A DNA stretch of 64,000 bases, from NCBI RefSeq assembly GCF_003586445.1, contig NZ_CP030028.1, positions 3,424,501-3,488,500 on the forward strand, given 5' to 3'. Below the pieces are notes generated by a model. That model was not told where the DNA came from. It saw only the letters and a program-made list of their open reading frames with translations, and searched no databases. The translations under genes were made by a program, and so were the position numbers. This DNA is from Bacillus sp. Y1. GTDB lineage: Bacteria; Bacillota; Bacilli; Bacillales; Cytobacillaceae. Of this stretch, positions 53,808 through 63,841 are shown piece by piece. Within the stretch, counting starts at the first letter, position 1. Each line of letters starts with the position of its first letter.

Positions 53808-54176
53808 ATGGAATATGTGTTATTAAGTTTATTGGTTGTATCAATACTACTCTTCGTCCTATCCTTTTTTGTAAAGGATCCGGTAAAAGAGCTTAAGAGT
53901 GAAATCGATCAGTTATCCCTAAACCAAATTCAAGAGCTATACCAAATGAAGAGAAAAATAAAGATTCTTGAAGAGGAACTTCTAGTACCTGATTCAGACT
54001 TCTCTGGTACTGCTTCTCAAAAAAGAGAAGTTCATGCAATATTAAAGAATCAAGTTTGGTCACTATCCCAACAAGGTCTCTCAATTGAACAAATTGCAAA
54101 GCAATCTTCTCTTCCAATCGAGGATGTTGAGATTATTTTAAATGAATTTTCTATGAGGGGAGAAACCTATGAATAA
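53808..54176 (+). CDS. Membrane-anchored helix-turn-helix protein, YqzD-like
   Basis: 122 residues: an N-terminal membrane helix (VLLSLLVVSILLFVLSFFV), a coiled-coil segment (DPVKELKSEIDQLSLNQIQELYQMKRKIKILEEE is heptad-like) and a C-terminal HTH (LSQQGLSIEQIAKQSSLP). B. subtilis has yqzD/yqzC between pst and yqgL, which this pair matches in place. The ATG follows AAGAGGTG. The next gene starts 8 bp before its stop. Confidence 0.72.
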   Translation: MEYVLLSLLVVSILLFVLSFFVKDPVKELKSEIDQLSLNQIQELYQMKRKIKILEEELLVPDSDFSGTASQKREVHAILKNQVWSLSQQGLSIEQIAKQSSLPIEDVEIILNEFSMRGETYE

Positions 54177-54684
54177 GATTCACCTTAGAGCATTTGCTTT
54201 TGGTCTCCTCTTATCAACTTGTATATTTGGGACCTATTATTATTTTTCTGGTGATAATGGAGCAGCAGCAAAATTAAGCAATGAAGAGTTAATTGCTCAA
54301 GTAGAAGACAAGGGATATAAAGTAGTTGATGAAAAAGCATACGAAGAGTTAGAAGCAAAGGCAAAAGACGCTGAAGCAACACCTACTGAAGAAGAAACAA
54401 AAGAGACAGAGACAGAACAAACAGATACAACGAAAGAAGAGTCAGCAAAAGAAGAGGAAAAGCCTGCAGAAGCTGTTAAGGAGTACAAACTTAACATTAT
54501 TAGTGGTATGCAATCAAGCGAAATTGCCACACTTTTAAAGGACGCAGGAATCATCACTGATGCTTTTGAATTCGAGCAATATTTAATCAATACGGGTTAT
54601 CATACAAAAGTTCAACTAGGTGAGTTTGTCGTAAAAAGTGATATGACTTACGAACAACTCGCAAAGATCATAACAAAAAGCTGA
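54169..54684 (+). CDS. YqzC-like membrane protein with MltG/YceG-type N-domain
   Basis: 171 residues: a membrane helix (FAFGLLLSTCIFGTYYYF), an acidic low-complexity linker (about 65-105, rich in E, T and K) and a C-terminal module IISGMQSSEIATLLKDAGII...LGEFVVKSDMTYEQLAKII. This module resembles the LysM-like subdomain of endolytic transglycosylase MltG, but the catalytic domain is missing. It is probably exposed on the outer side of the membrane. Role unknown; a wall-related adapter is plausible. Confidence 0.75.
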   Translation: MNKIHLRAFAFGLLLSTCIFGTYYYFSGDNGAAAKLSNEELIAQVEDKGYKVVDEKAYEELEAKAKDAEATPTEEETKETETEQTDTTKEESAKEEEKPAEAVKEYKLNIISGMQSSEIATLLKDAGIITDAFEFEQYLINTGYHTKVQLGEFVVKSDMTYEQLAKIITKS

Positions 54685-54710
54685 AGATGAATCTCTTCAG
54701 CTTTTTATTT
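54679..54710. terminator. Bidirectional terminator yqzC-like / phoU
   Basis: AAGCTGAAGA / TCTTCAGCTT with a T run, overlapping the stop of the forward gene and next to the phoU stop. Confidence 0.8.
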
Positions 54711-55369
54711 TATTCATTTAAGTCATAGTGTCTACCTTTTACAAGGTAAAACGTGTGTTCAGCAATATTGGTCACATGATCCGCTGCTCTTTCTAAATAA
54801 CGGCAAGTAAACGATAGTTGTGTGATTTGCGCCAAAAATTCCGGCTTTTCCTGATTGATTCTTAATAGTTCCTGAATCGTTTGACCGTATAAATTATCAA
54901 CCTCATCGTCCATATCCGCAACTTGTTTTGCTTTTTGTACATCTTCCTCGATGAATGATTCTAACGATAGCTTTAACATTTTAGATGTTGCCTCGTACAT
55001 TTCTCTAATACGGACAATTGGCTTCACATGTTCCTCACTACCAATTCGAATAGCTGATTTAGCTACGTTTACGGCAAAATCGGCTATCCGTTCGATATCT
55101 GTTGCAATTTTAATGGCAACAATAATTCGACGTAAGTCAATCGCAACAGGTTGTTGCTTTGCAATTAATAGAATAGCAAAGTCATTAATTTCTTCATACA
55201 TGACATCTGCTCTCGTATCATTCTCCATAATTTCTAAAGCGAGTTCCACATTTTTTGTTTCTAATGCTTTAATTGCTTCGCTTAATGCATGATCGGCAAA
55301 CTCACCGAGTTCAATCAGCTTATTCTGAAGTTCCTTAAGATCAAAATGAAATTTTTCACGTACAACCAT
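54710..55369 (-). CDS. phoU: Phosphate uptake regulator PhoU
   Basis: 219 residues, two three-helix bundles with the repeated metal-binding motif (EINDFAILLIAKQQPVAIDLRRI; EVDNLYGQTIQELL; ERAADHVTNIAEHTFYL). It damps phosphate uptake through PstSCAB and phosphate signalling. Last gene of the pst operon. Note that B. subtilis 168 has two pstB copies and no phoU at this locus, so this differs. Confidence 0.95.
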   Translation of the reverse strand: MVVREKFHFDLKELQNKLIELGEFADHALSEAIKALETKNVELALEIMENDTRADVMYEEINDFAILLIAKQQPVAIDLRRIIVAIKIATDIERIADFAVNVAKSAIRIGSEEHVKPIVRIREMYEATSKMLKLSLESFIEEDVQKAKQVADMDDEVDNLYGQTIQELLRINQEKPEFLAQITQLSFTCRYLERAADHVTNIAEHTFYLVKGRHYDLNE

Positions 55370-55431
55370 ATTTGACTTCCTTTCATCTCCGATTGGTGTT
55401 CTTTAAAATCAAATCGTTTGTTTTGTGTATA

Positions 55432-56265
55432 TTACCCGAAGCGACCAGTAATATAGTCTTCTGTACGTTGATCAGAAGGAGTTGAGAATATTTTATTCGT
55501 ATCGTCAAATTCAACTACTTCTCCATTTAAGAAAAATGCCGTTTTATCCGAAATACGTGCTGCTTGCTGCATATTATGTGTAACAATTATGATACTATAT
55601 TCCTTTTTTAGTTCTTGAACCAACTGCTCTACTTTAAGAGTTGAAATAGGGTCAAGGGCTGACGTAGGTTCATCCATTAAGATAACATCTGGCTCAATTG
55701 CTAAGCAGCGTGCAATACAAAGACGTTGTTGTTGACCACCGGATAGACCATAGGCATTCTCATTCAAACGATCCTTTACTTCATCCCAAATTGCGGCACC
55801 GCGCAAGCTCTTTTCAACGATCTCATCAAGTACTTTTTTATTGCGAATTCCATGAATTTTAGGTCCATATGCAATATTTTCATAAATGGATTTTGGGAAT
55901 GGATTTGGCTTTTGGAAAACCATTCCTACATTTGTTCGTAAATCTTCCACTTTATATGATCTATCTAGTATACTTCTTTCTCGATACAATATATCTCCAG
56001 AAATTTTCACCACTGGAATCAATTCAACCATTCGATTTAACGTTTTAATAAATGTTGATTTCCCACATCCTGAAGGGCCAATTATGGCTGTTACTTCCCT
56101 CTCATTTATATCAAGGTTAATGTTCTTTAATGCATGGTCTGTACCGTACCAAAGATTTAAATCCTTTGTTTGATAAGCAAGGCTCTTCTTACTTCCCTTG
56201 TTTACACTCATATTATCACTAGACTCTTCTGCTGTTTTATTTTCACTGTATGTTGAAACAACCAT
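55432..56265 (-). CDS. pstB: Phosphate ABC transporter ATP-binding protein
   Basis: 277 residues. Walker [17 protein letters not shown], signature [15 protein letters not shown], Walker [14 protein letters not shown] and H-loop VTHNM. The first 25 residues, ahead of [13 protein letters not shown], are an extra polar stretch. The ATG follows GGAGGGGTTTTACG. A single copy here, unlike the pstBA/pstBB pair of B. subtilis. Confidence 0.97.
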   Translation of the reverse strand: MVVSTYSENKTAEESSDNMSVNKGSKKSLAYQTKDLNLWYGTDHALKNINLDINEREVTAIIGPSGCGKSTFIKTLNRMVELIPVVKISGDILYRERSILDRSYKVEDLRTNVGMVFQKPNPFPKSIYENIAYGPKIHGIRNKKVLDEIVEKSLRGAAIWDEVKDRLNENAYGLSGGQQQRLCIARCLAIEPDVILMDEPTSALDPISTLKVEQLVQELKKEYSIIIVTHNMQQAARISDKTAFFLNGEVVEFDDTNKIFSTPSDQRTEDYITGRFG

Positions 56266-56285
56266 CGTAAAACCCCTCCACCCAA

Positions 56286-57170
56286 TTAAAATCTTCTTTG
56301 AAATTTGTTTCTTATTAACACTGCTATTGAGTTCATAATGAATAAGACTAATAACAGAATAACAATCGTTGCTGCAGCCAGGTTTGCATATTCATCCACT
56401 AAAGCTGAATCAATGGTCCAGTAATAAATTTGCAGCGGCATAACTGTAAATTTATCTAACAAACCTTCAGGAAGTGGAATAATAAATGCTGGAATACCAA
56501 TTACTACAAGTGGTGCTGTTTCACCAATTGCACGGGATAATGCTAAAATAACACCAGTTAATATCCCAGGTAGTGCTGCAGGTAAAACTACATTTTTAAT
56601 TGTTTGCCATTTCGTAGCTCCCATTCCATAGGAAGCTTCCCTTAAAAACTGAGGAACCGCACGAATGGCTTCCTGACTCGCAACGACTACTACAGGAAGA
56701 ACTAATAGAGCCATTGTAAAACCACCGGCTAAAACAACTGCCCCTAAATTTAATCCTCTTACAAATATCGTTAATCCCAAAATCCCAAAAACGATTGAAG
56801 GAACTCCAGCTAGATTAGATATATTCATTTGAATAAAGGCTTGTAAACGCCCTTTTTTTGCATACTCCTCCAAATAAATGGCAGTACCTACTCCTAAGAT
56901 TAACGTCACAGGTGCGACCACTAGCATTAACCACAAGGTACCCATAATAGCTCCCTTTATTCCGGCTCTCTCTGGGTTTGTAGAAAGTCTATTATTTAAG
57001 AAATCAAAATCAACCCAGCCAAGGCTCTGTGCAACTACTCGATAAATTAATACGACCAAAACCAGTAGTCCAAATAAAGTAGCTAAAAGAAACAAAGTTT
57101 TTGCTATACGATTAGTAAGTAGACGAGATGACATCTTTTTTTGAACTTGAGTTGTATCAACATATTTCAT
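56286..57170 (-). CDS. pstA: Phosphate ABC transporter permease PstA
   Basis: 294 residues, six membrane helices, with the EAA loop in [29 protein letters not shown]. The start is the ATG after AGGGAGGAATATTAAG; a longer frame would overlap pstC. The gene begins right at the stop of pstC. Confidence 0.96.
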   Translation of the reverse strand: MKYVDTTQVQKKMSSRLLTNRIAKTLFLLATLFGLLVLVVLIYRVVAQSLGWVDFDFLNNRLSTNPERAGIKGAIMGTLWLMLVVAPVTLILGVGTAIYLEEYAKKGRLQAFIQMNISNLAGVPSIVFGILGLTIFVRGLNLGAVVLAGGFTMALLVLPVVVVASQEAIRAVPQFLREASYGMGATKWQTIKNVVLPAALPGILTGVILALSRAIGETAPLVVIGIPAFIIPLPEGLLDKFTVMPLQIYYWTIDSALVDEYANLAAATIVILLLVLFIMNSIAVLIRNKFQRRF

Positions 57171-57171
57171 C

Positions 57172-58125
57172 TTAATATTCCTCCCTAAATTTACGAGAGA
57201 TATATTGGGCAATTAAATTCATAACTAATGTAAAAACAAATAATGTCATTGCCACTGCGTAAAGACTGTAATAAAGGGTGGAACCTGCAGGAGCATCTCC
57301 TCCAGTAACTTCTACTATATATGCAGTCATTGTTTGCATGGATTGAGTAATATCAAATGTGAAGACTTTGTTACTTCCACTTGCTATCGTTACGATCATC
57401 GTTTCACCAATTGCACGAGAAATTCCGAGAACAAATGACGCAACAATTCCAGATATAGCAGCGGGAACAACTACCTTCCAGGTTACTTCGAATTTTGTCG
57501 ACCCTAATCCTAAGGCTCCTTCCCTCATTGCATTAGGCACGGAGCTCATTGCGTCTTCTGATAGAGAAGCAACCATTGGGATAATCATAATTCCCATAAC
57601 TATACCAGGACTGAGGATATTAGTAGGCTCTAGTGTAGGTATTAGCTTTGTTAATAGGGGAGTAACAAATGTAAAAGCAAAGAAACCATATACAATCGTT
57701 GGAATACCCGCAAGTATTTCTAACATTGGTTTTAGTAGTTTTCTAACTCTGTCAGATGCATACTCACTTAAGTACACAGCTGTCATTAATCCAATAGGAA
57801 TCGCTACTAACATAGCTATGGTCGAAGAAATAATCGTTGCAGTTAGTAATGGCAAAACTCCGAACTGTGCATTTTCCCCTAGTGGCTTTAGGATAGTACT
57901 AGTAAAAAACTCAACGAAGGACACCTCTCTAAAGAAGGCGACTGTCTCTGTTAATAAAGTTAGTACAATACCTATAGTTGTTAAAATAGAAATAATAGCA
58001 ATTGTAAGTAATATTTTAGGCATTAACCCCTCTAAAATACTAGCCGTACTAACAGATTGCTTGTTTTTCGCAATCATCTCTCGAACACTTAACGTGTTTG
58101 ATTCCCTTGTTACATCTTTTTCCAA
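57172..58125 (-). CDS. pstC: Phosphate ABC transporter permease PstC
   Basis: About 317 residues with six helices and EAA loop EGALGLGSTKFEVTWKVVVPAAISGI. I place the start at a TTG eight bases after AAAGGGG. An ATG 15 bp earlier or one further upstream would extend the polar N-terminus; none has a ribosome site. It pairs with PstA to form the channel. Confidence 0.93.
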   Translation of the reverse strand: MEKDVTRESNTLSVREMIAKNKQSVSTASILEGLMPKILLTIAIISILTTIGIVLTLLTETVAFFREVSFVEFFTSTILKPLGENAQFGVLPLLTATIISSTIAMLVAIPIGLMTAVYLSEYASDRVRKLLKPMLEILAGIPTIVYGFFAFTFVTPLLTKLIPTLEPTNILSPGIVMGIMIIPMVASLSEDAMSSVPNAMREGALGLGSTKFEVTWKVVVPAAISGIVASFVLGISRAIGETMIVTIASGSNKVFTFDITQSMQTMTAYIVEVTGGDAPAGSTLYYSLYAVAMTLFVFTLVMNLIAQYISRKFREEY

Positions 58126-58203
58126 GGATAAAACCCCTTTCATCCAAACCCTATCATCCTTATCATGCAAAGAATGACTCATTTTATTCTAATTTTAAAC
58201 AGC

Positions 58204-58238
58204 TAAGAAGATGAGAATGAACCCATCTCATCTTCTTA
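58204..58238. other. Perfect inverted repeat between pstS and pstC
   Basis: TAAGAAGATGAGA (58204-58216) and TCTCATCTTCTTA (58226-58238) form a 13-bp perfect stem with a 9-nt loop. No T run follows in the operon's direction. It probably protects the 3' end of pstS mRNA or partially ends transcription, which would give more binding protein than permease. Confidence 0.7.
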
Positions 58239-58271
58239 GTACGTCAGATTGGTATCTGAATACCTTGTTTA

Positions 58272-59246
58272 TTATTTTAATCCTTCAAGAGTGCTGATTG
58301 TTGCTTCCACTTCTTCGTCTGTTAATGGAGCGAAACCAGTATTTTTAGCAACATCTTGAGCATTCTCCATTGTATAGATTGCATAATCTAAAACTTGCGG
58401 CTTTTCTTTTGCCATGTTTACGTTTAAGTAAGTGAACACTGGGCGAGTGAACGGAGAATAAGCAAACTCTTCACCTTCACCGATTGTATCTAAAGTAGGC
58501 TCAACTGCACCGTTACCAAAGTCAACTTTAACAGCTTTTAATTTATCTTTGTTGTTTTCATAGTAACCGTAACCGAAGAAAGCAATAGCATTCTTTTCTT
58601 TAGAAACTAAGTCCACAAGTGTAGAATAATCTTGCTGTAGATTCACACCTTCAACTAAGTCTTGCTCTTCAAGAATTTTCTCCCAGAAGAACTCATATGT
58701 TCCGTGGTTTTCATTAGGTCCCATTGTTACAATTGGCTCATTCGGGAAATCCGGGTTAATATCTGACCAGTTTTTCTTTTCACCTAAGAAGATTTGTTTT
58801 ACTTCGTCTTGAGTAAGCTCTTCAGCCCAGTCATTATCTTGGTTAATTACAAATGTTAATCCATCTAAAGCAACTTTCATTTCTTGAACTTCAATTCCTA
58901 AATCTTCAGCAGTTGCAGCTTCTTCTTCCTTGATTTGACGAGAAGCATCATTGAAGTCTGTACCATCTTCAACTAAAAATTTCTTAAAACCGGCAGAAGT
59001 ACCAGCACGTCCAACTTCAACTGAAACATTTTCTTGAGCATTTGTCATATATTGTTCAGCCATTTCAACCATGAACGGGTAAACTGTACCTGAACCATCA
59101 ATTACTACAGATCCTTCTAATTCAGCTGTTTCACTAGTACCTTCCGTACCTTCAGTAGCTTCATCTTCTCCACCACCACAAGCAGCAATAATGGACATAA
59201 CGGCTGCAAGCATTAGAAGTAGGCTGAGTTTCTTGAGATTTTTCAT
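58272..59246 (-). CDS. pstS: Phosphate-binding lipoprotein PstS
   Basis: 324 residues. Lipoprotein signal (LSLLLMLAAVMSIIAAC) with lipobox IAAC, an acidic/threonine linker, and a PBP-type phosphate-binding domain with VVIDGSGTVYPFM, GRAGTSAGFKKFL and FNDASRQIKEEE, whose S/T/R residues bind phosphate. First gene of pstSCAB-phoU and behind the Pho box. Confidence 0.96.
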   Translation of the reverse strand: MKNLKKLSLLLMLAAVMSIIAACGGGEDEATEGTEGTSETAELEGSVVIDGSGTVYPFMVEMAEQYMTNAQENVSVEVGRAGTSAGFKKFLVEDGTDFNDASRQIKEEEAATAEDLGIEVQEMKVALDGLTFVINQDNDWAEELTQDEVKQIFLGEKKNWSDINPDFPNEPIVTMGPNENHGTYEFFWEKILEEQDLVEGVNLQQDYSTLVDLVSKEKNAIAFFGYGYYENNKDKLKAVKVDFGNGAVEPTLDTIGEGEEFAYSPFTRPVFTYLNVNMAKEKPQVLDYAIYTMENAQDVAKNTGFAPLTDEEVEATISTLEGLK

Positions 59247-59302
59247 TCGGTAATTCCTCCTAAGAAATAAAGGTTGTTTTATTGTGTCCTACAAGTAATA
59301 CA

Positions 59303-59374
59303 ATAATACTGAACTGTTAAAGGGGTTTTAATCGATTGTAAAGGTTTTGTAAATTAAGTAGAAATGTGTGTAAA
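59303..59374 (-). promoter_or_regulatory. Pho box and promoter of the pst operon
   Basis: Reverse strand: four repeats TTTACA, TTCTAC, TTTACA and TTTACA begin at 59374, 59363, 59353 and 59342, at intervals of 11, 10 and 11 bp. This is the direct-repeat pattern bound by PhoP (TTHACA). A -10 TATTAT is at 59308-59303. No good -35 is seen, consistent with PhoP activation under phosphate starvation. Confidence 0.75.
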
Positions 59375-59397
59375 CCTGTCGGAATTTGGGCATAGTA

Positions 59398-61482
59398 TTA
59401 TTTTGTTTTTTTTAAGTGAAAGTACGCATCCAGAACTTTTCTCCCTATTTCCAAATTAGGAGAAGGTCCTTTTTCCCCTGTATATACCCATGGGACAACA
59501 ACAGCCATTGAAATCTCAGGATTGTCGGAAGGTGCATACGCCACTAGGCTCAAATTCATAACGGCTGGCGGCTCTTTATATAAATGCCTTGAAGGTCCGT
59601 CATAAAAGGCCTGTGCGGTTCCCGTTTTTCCAGCTGGTGAATAGGTAGCATCCTTAAATTCTTTATAAGCCGTTCCTAACGGATGCTGCATGACTTGGCG
59701 AAAGCCCTCTTGTACCCTCTTAATATTCGCCTCATTAACATCAATTCGATTTAGTATTTTTGGTTTTATCTCCCTCACGAGTGTCCCAGGAGCATGTATA
59801 TCCTGAAGATTCGTTTGCCGTATCTCCTTCACCATTCTTGGCTGTAGCCGATTTCCCCCATTTGCGATTGTACAAACATATTGGGCAAGCTGCATGGGTG
59901 TGTATGTATCATATTGCCCGATCACTAAATCCAATAAAAACCCAGGCTTTGTACTTGTCCCTTTATAACCTATGGTTTCATTGGGAAGATCAATTCCCGT
60001 TCTAGTTCCGAGACCAAATTGACCGAAGGAATCGCGAACTATATGAAAGGTGTTCGGTTCTAGAATTAATGGTTTATCGTATGCATAATGACCTTTTCCA
60101 ATTTTTATTGCGGTATGAAACATATACACATTAGAAGATCTTCTTAGTGCGTATACATCATCAATCGGACCAAAATTCTTCCAAGATTTCTTCACCGGTG
60201 TTCCTTTTATTTTCATAGGGGCATCTACTAGTATGGTTCTAGGCTTTATTACTCCCCGTTGATAGCCTGTCAAAATAGTTGCACCCTTTACAGTCGAACC
60301 AACATTGTAGGAAGTAGTAATATTCCCTAATGAAAAATCTTCTGCTTCATAGTTCCCATCATCATTCTGCACCAATAACTTTCCAGCCATTGTTAAAACT
60401 TCACCTGTACGGGGATCCATTAAGACGACAAATGCTCGGTCTAAAAACTCGGTATCCTTATTTGCCTTCGTTTTCATTAGCACGTCTTCAATTATTTTTT
60501 CGACGGCTAGTTGCAATCCCATATCAATACTTAATATAAGGTCATTCCCTTGTTCACCTTCAGATATGGTCTCTGACTCAATTATTTCTCCAGATTTGTT
60601 TGTGACCTTCTTAATCTTTGATTTTTGCCCGCTAAGGACGTCCTCGTACTGATATTCAATATAACTTTTACCAACCCGGTCATTGCGGTTATACTCTCTT
60701 GCAACGTAGTAATCCAGATGATCTCTCGGTATCCCTTCCTTTGTGTCAGTCACTTTTCCAAGGACTGTTTTTAACGTATTGTTAAACTTATACACTCTTT
60801 CCCAATCAGTAATCGTTTCTATACCAGGTAAAGATTGCAAGCTTTCACTTACTTCTGCAAACTCTTTATCTGACACATCTTTATTTTTTATCACTTGCGG
60901 AGTAAATTCCGTACTGTTTCTTAATTCCTTCCATATGGATATGACCTCCAAATCATGATCTTTGAATTGTTCAATCTCCTCTTGAGTTATTCTTTCTAGT
61001 GTTAATTGGTAAATCTTTTTATTCCACTCTTGGGTGGTTAGTCCTTTTTTAAATGTTTTCCTTTCTTTTTCCTTTACCTTGTTTTCTGCTTCATCAGGGA
61101 AACGCATCACCCAATACTCTTTTTTGTCTCGATCGGAAATCCTGCTTGAATCCATCATAATAATTGAAGCTAATCTCTCTGCAACCTGTAACATTTCTTT
61201 TGGTCCATGTCCTTGATTTATATAAGCGATTGCCTTTTGAGGAGCATTATGAACAATCATTCTAAAATTTCTATCGTACATACGACCTCTTGGAACAGGA
61301 TGATTGATAGTAACATCCTCTGTTCTTTCTATCTCCCTACGATAATCTTCTCCATAGACTATTTGGATAAAGCCAAGGCGAAGTACAAGAATGGAAAAGA
61401 GCAAAAACACGAAAAAAAACAGCATATTTAACCGAACAGGTAGCTGCTTTCTCTTCTTTTTTTTCTTCTTTTCCTGATGCAT
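59398..61482 (-). CDS. pbpA: Class B penicillin-binding protein (PBP2A-type)
   Basis: 694 residues. A basic tail, a membrane helix (MLFFFVFLLFSILVLRLGFI), the pedestal domain (RGRMYDRNFRMIV) and a transpeptidase domain with S396-x-x-K399 (STVK), S449-x-N451 and K618-T-G. It crosslinks peptidoglycan, probably in cell elongation, as PbpA does in B. subtilis. The ATG follows GAGGTGGAGAA. Position between pst and yqgE matches pbpA. Confidence 0.94.
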   Translation of the reverse strand: MHQEKKKKKKRKQLPVRLNMLFFFVFLLFSILVLRLGFIQIVYGEDYRREIERTEDVTINHPVPRGRMYDRNFRMIVHNAPQKAIAYINQGHGPKEMLQVAERLASIIMMDSSRISDRDKKEYWVMRFPDEAENKVKEKERKTFKKGLTTQEWNKKIYQLTLERITQEEIEQFKDHDLEVISIWKELRNSTEFTPQVIKNKDVSDKEFAEVSESLQSLPGIETITDWERVYKFNNTLKTVLGKVTDTKEGIPRDHLDYYVAREYNRNDRVGKSYIEYQYEDVLSGQKSKIKKVTNKSGEIIESETISEGEQGNDLILSIDMGLQLAVEKIIEDVLMKTKANKDTEFLDRAFVVLMDPRTGEVLTMAGKLLVQNDDGNYEAEDFSLGNITTSYNVGSTVKGATILTGYQRGVIKPRTILVDAPMKIKGTPVKKSWKNFGPIDDVYALRRSSNVYMFHTAIKIGKGHYAYDKPLILEPNTFHIVRDSFGQFGLGTRTGIDLPNETIGYKGTSTKPGFLLDLVIGQYDTYTPMQLAQYVCTIANGGNRLQPRMVKEIRQTNLQDIHAPGTLVREIKPKILNRIDVNEANIKRVQEGFRQVMQHPLGTAYKEFKDATYSPAGKTGTAQAFYDGPSRHLYKEPPAVMNLSLVAYAPSDNPEISMAVVVPWVYTGEKGPSPNLEIGRKVLDAYFHLKKTK

Positions 61483-61537
61483 TTCTCCACCTCATTTCAG
61501 TGCCCCTCCCAATATTCAATAGGAGAGGCGGTTACGA

Positions 61538-62749
61538 TCAATGAAATTCGATTTTCCTAACAAAAAAATAAATTAGACTATGCCCCGTTCCGATAAATAA
61601 TAAAAGGATTGGGATACTTTCCTTCGGATCAAAAATTGATACAGCCATTAAAAAGATAAGAATTGAGACAATTCTTCCCGAATTCAGAAAAATTTCTCTG
61701 ACCACAATATATTCAATTCTCATTTCTGCAGCATTCCAGCCTTTACCAATTACATCGTAGGTCATCGATAAATATGGTACCAAAAGCATCGGATAAGCAA
61801 TGGCGATGATCGAAGCGTAAATTAAAAGCTTTGTATACGTAAGGTTAAATACTAATAACAAAATAGCTAAATACAATAGTATACCACCGAGAAGAATGGC
61901 TTTTTTTCGATGCTGTTTTTTAATCCAACGTGAAGCAAAATAATACCCAATAAAGGCAATCCCTGAATTCACCAATCCAAAGGTTCCTAGTGCCATTTCG
62001 CTTCCAGTCGTAATAAATACAAATACCGAAACTACAAATACAAACGTTCCTTCTCTAACTCCCTGGACAAAATGCGCATTCGTAATTTGCCTCCAATTAA
62101 AGTTGTTTTTTCTCTCTTCCAAAATCCTTAAGAACATGTAACTTCCATTCGCAGGCCTTCTCTTTAAGAAAAAACTTAAAATAACGGCAACGGAAAATAA
62201 CCCTAAAGAAGTAGCAAAGATAACGGAATACCCTGTGAATTTCTCTAGTTTTGAAATCACAGTTCCAGCAGCAATAGGACCGATCATTCCTCCAACAGAA
62301 GAAAGAATTCCCAAAAAGCCGTTAAAGAAATCTCTTGTTTCTGGTTCCGTAATTTCAAAGGTTAACACATTAAAGGCCAGCCAGTAAAAACCATAACCAA
62401 TCCCTAGTAATCCTCCTAACACCATTAAAAATTGCGAAGCATTGGCTCCTATTGTTAAAACGGTTAAGTAGAAAATAGCTAAAAAAATGACTCCTATACG
62501 CAAAACAATTACTCGGTCAATCTTTTTAGCCCATCTGCCTGCAAGGATAAATGTTAAAGGCTGGAGAACAACAACTGAGAGGTTATAAATAGCTAAATCT
62601 TTAAAGTCACCGGATTGTTTCCATAAATAAATATTTACAAATGTATTGGATAAAGCAACACTTAAGGAATACAGACCTCCTATTAACAAAAGCAAAAGCA
62701 AATCCTTTGTCAGATCAATGTCACCAATTAATTTTTTAACTTTACTCAT
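61538..62749 (-). CDS. yqgE: MFS transporter YqgE
   Basis: 403 residues with about twelve membrane helices, including LLLLLLIGGLYSLSVALSNTF and LGGLLGIGYGFYWLAFNVL. Substrate unknown. The ATG follows GGGGAG by nine bases; an ATG 21 codons earlier lacks a site. Same position as yqgE of B. subtilis, between pbpA and sodA. Confidence 0.88.
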   Translation of the reverse strand: MSKVKKLIGDIDLTKDLLLLLLIGGLYSLSVALSNTFVNIYLWKQSGDFKDLAIYNLSVVVLQPLTFILAGRWAKKIDRVIVLRIGVIFLAIFYLTVLTIGANASQFLMVLGGLLGIGYGFYWLAFNVLTFEITEPETRDFFNGFLGILSSVGGMIGPIAAGTVISKLEKFTGYSVIFATSLGLFSVAVILSFFLKRRPANGSYMFLRILEERKNNFNWRQITNAHFVQGVREGTFVFVVSVFVFITTGSEMALGTFGLVNSGIAFIGYYFASRWIKKQHRKKAILLGGILLYLAILLLVFNLTYTKLLIYASIIAIAYPMLLVPYLSMTYDVIGKGWNAAEMRIEYIVVREIFLNSGRIVSILIFLMAVSIFDPKESIPILLLFIGTGHSLIYFFVRKIEFH

Positions 62750-62823
62750 GAATAGAAACTCCCCTTCGTATCTAAGGGTAGTTTTCAACAAGCTCACCTT
62801 AATTATGTACAAAAATAAACAAA

Positions 62824-62849
62824 AACGACGTGGAATTATCCACGTCGTT
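62824..62849 (-). terminator. Terminator of sodA
   Basis: Perfect 11-bp stem AACGACGTGGA / TCCACGTCGTT with a 4-nt loop and a T-rich tract on the reverse strand. Confidence 0.85.
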
Positions 62850-62859
62850 ACTTGTTTTT

Positions 62860-63468
62860 TTATTTTGCTTCAGCATATCTCTTTGAAACTTCATCCCAAT
62901 TTACAACGTTCCAGAAAGTATTGATATAGTCTGGACGACGGTTTTGGAATTTTAAGTAGTAAGCGTGCTCCCAAACATCAAGACCAAGGATTGGCGTTTT
63001 CCCTTCCATTAATGGAGAGTCTTGATTTGGTGTGCTTGTCACTTCTAGTTCTCCGTTATTTACCGCAAGCCAAGCCCAACCAGAACCAAAGCAAGTTGTA
63101 GCAGCTTTTGCGAATTCTTCTTTAAAGCTATCAAGATTTCCAAACTTTGCATTGATTGCATCTAGAAGATCGCCAGTAGGTTCTCCTCCCCCATTTGGAG
63201 ATAAGATCTGCCAGAATAATGTGTGGTTAGCGTGTCCACCACCGTTGTTACGCACTGCTGTGCGAGCAGCTTCTGGTACTGCATCAAGATTAGCAATTAC
63301 TTCTTCAACTGACTTTGACAGTAATTCTTCATTTCCAGCTAAAGCATTATTCAAGTTCGTTACGTATGCGTTGTGATGTTTTGAGTGGTGAATGTTCATT
63401 GTTTCCTTGTCAATATGTGGTTCTAGAGCGTCGTAAGCATAAGGTAATTGCGGTAATTCGAATGCCAT
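62860..63468 (-). CDS. sodA: Manganese superoxide dismutase
   Basis: 202 residues, full length. Metal ligands lie in [21 protein letters not shown] and [20 protein letters not shown] (DxWEHAYY signature). The GGG-x-P loop (PNGGGEPTG) and the second-sphere glutamine pattern suggest the manganese form. The ATG follows GGAGGAGTTATTC. Confidence 0.97.
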   Translation of the reverse strand: MAFELPQLPYAYDALEPHIDKETMNIHHSKHHNAYVTNLNNALAGNEELLSKSVEEVIANLDAVPEAARTAVRNNGGGHANHTLFWQILSPNGGGEPTGDLLDAINAKFGNLDSFKEEFAKAATTCFGSGWAWLAVNNGELEVTSTPNQDSPLMEGKTPILGLDVWEHAYYLKFQNRRPDYINTFWNVVNWDEVSKRYAEAK

Positions 63469-63559
63469 GAATAACTCCTCCTAAATATGTATAATGATTT
63501 TTTCTTTAGAAAAATCCTTTCGTTTTTAACATTTGGATATTCCTAAAGTTATTAACTTA

Positions 63560-63588
63560 AGATTACCAAACTTGGCAACATTGTTCAA
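63560..63588 (-). promoter_or_regulatory. Sigma-A promoter of sodA
   Basis: Reverse strand TTGAAC (63588-63583), 17 bp, TAATCT (63565-63560), about 95 bp before sodA. Confidence 0.5.
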
Positions 63589-63841
63589 ATATTAAGCTTA
63601 AGCCAACAGATTTACATTACCCTTTCTACAAAGAAATATTCGCATTACTAGATGGTATTTCCTCCTTTCATCATACCATTTCTGATGTTTCGATAATTTG
63701 TCAAAATTGTAAATATTAGCGTCATGTCAATGATTTAAGTCATAGCAGCTGTTTGTTGTTCTTTTTAAAGGACGCTACGTTATTGACACTCTTTATGTAT
63801 TTTTATTAAATCAAAGAGAGGAGAGAAAGGGCGGGTATTAT
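63589..63841. other. Intergenic region between sodA and the Crp-like gene
   Basis: AT-rich. TTGACA at about 63782-63787 is a -35 candidate for the forward gene, with TATTAAAT roughly 15-17 bp after it. No operator or RNA element was recognised. Confidence 0.4.

Noticed and set aside
57359..58177. 272-residue open frame on the forward strand opposite pstC
   Set aside because: Long only because the opposite strand is hydrophobic pstC. No ribosome site and no recognisable protein features.
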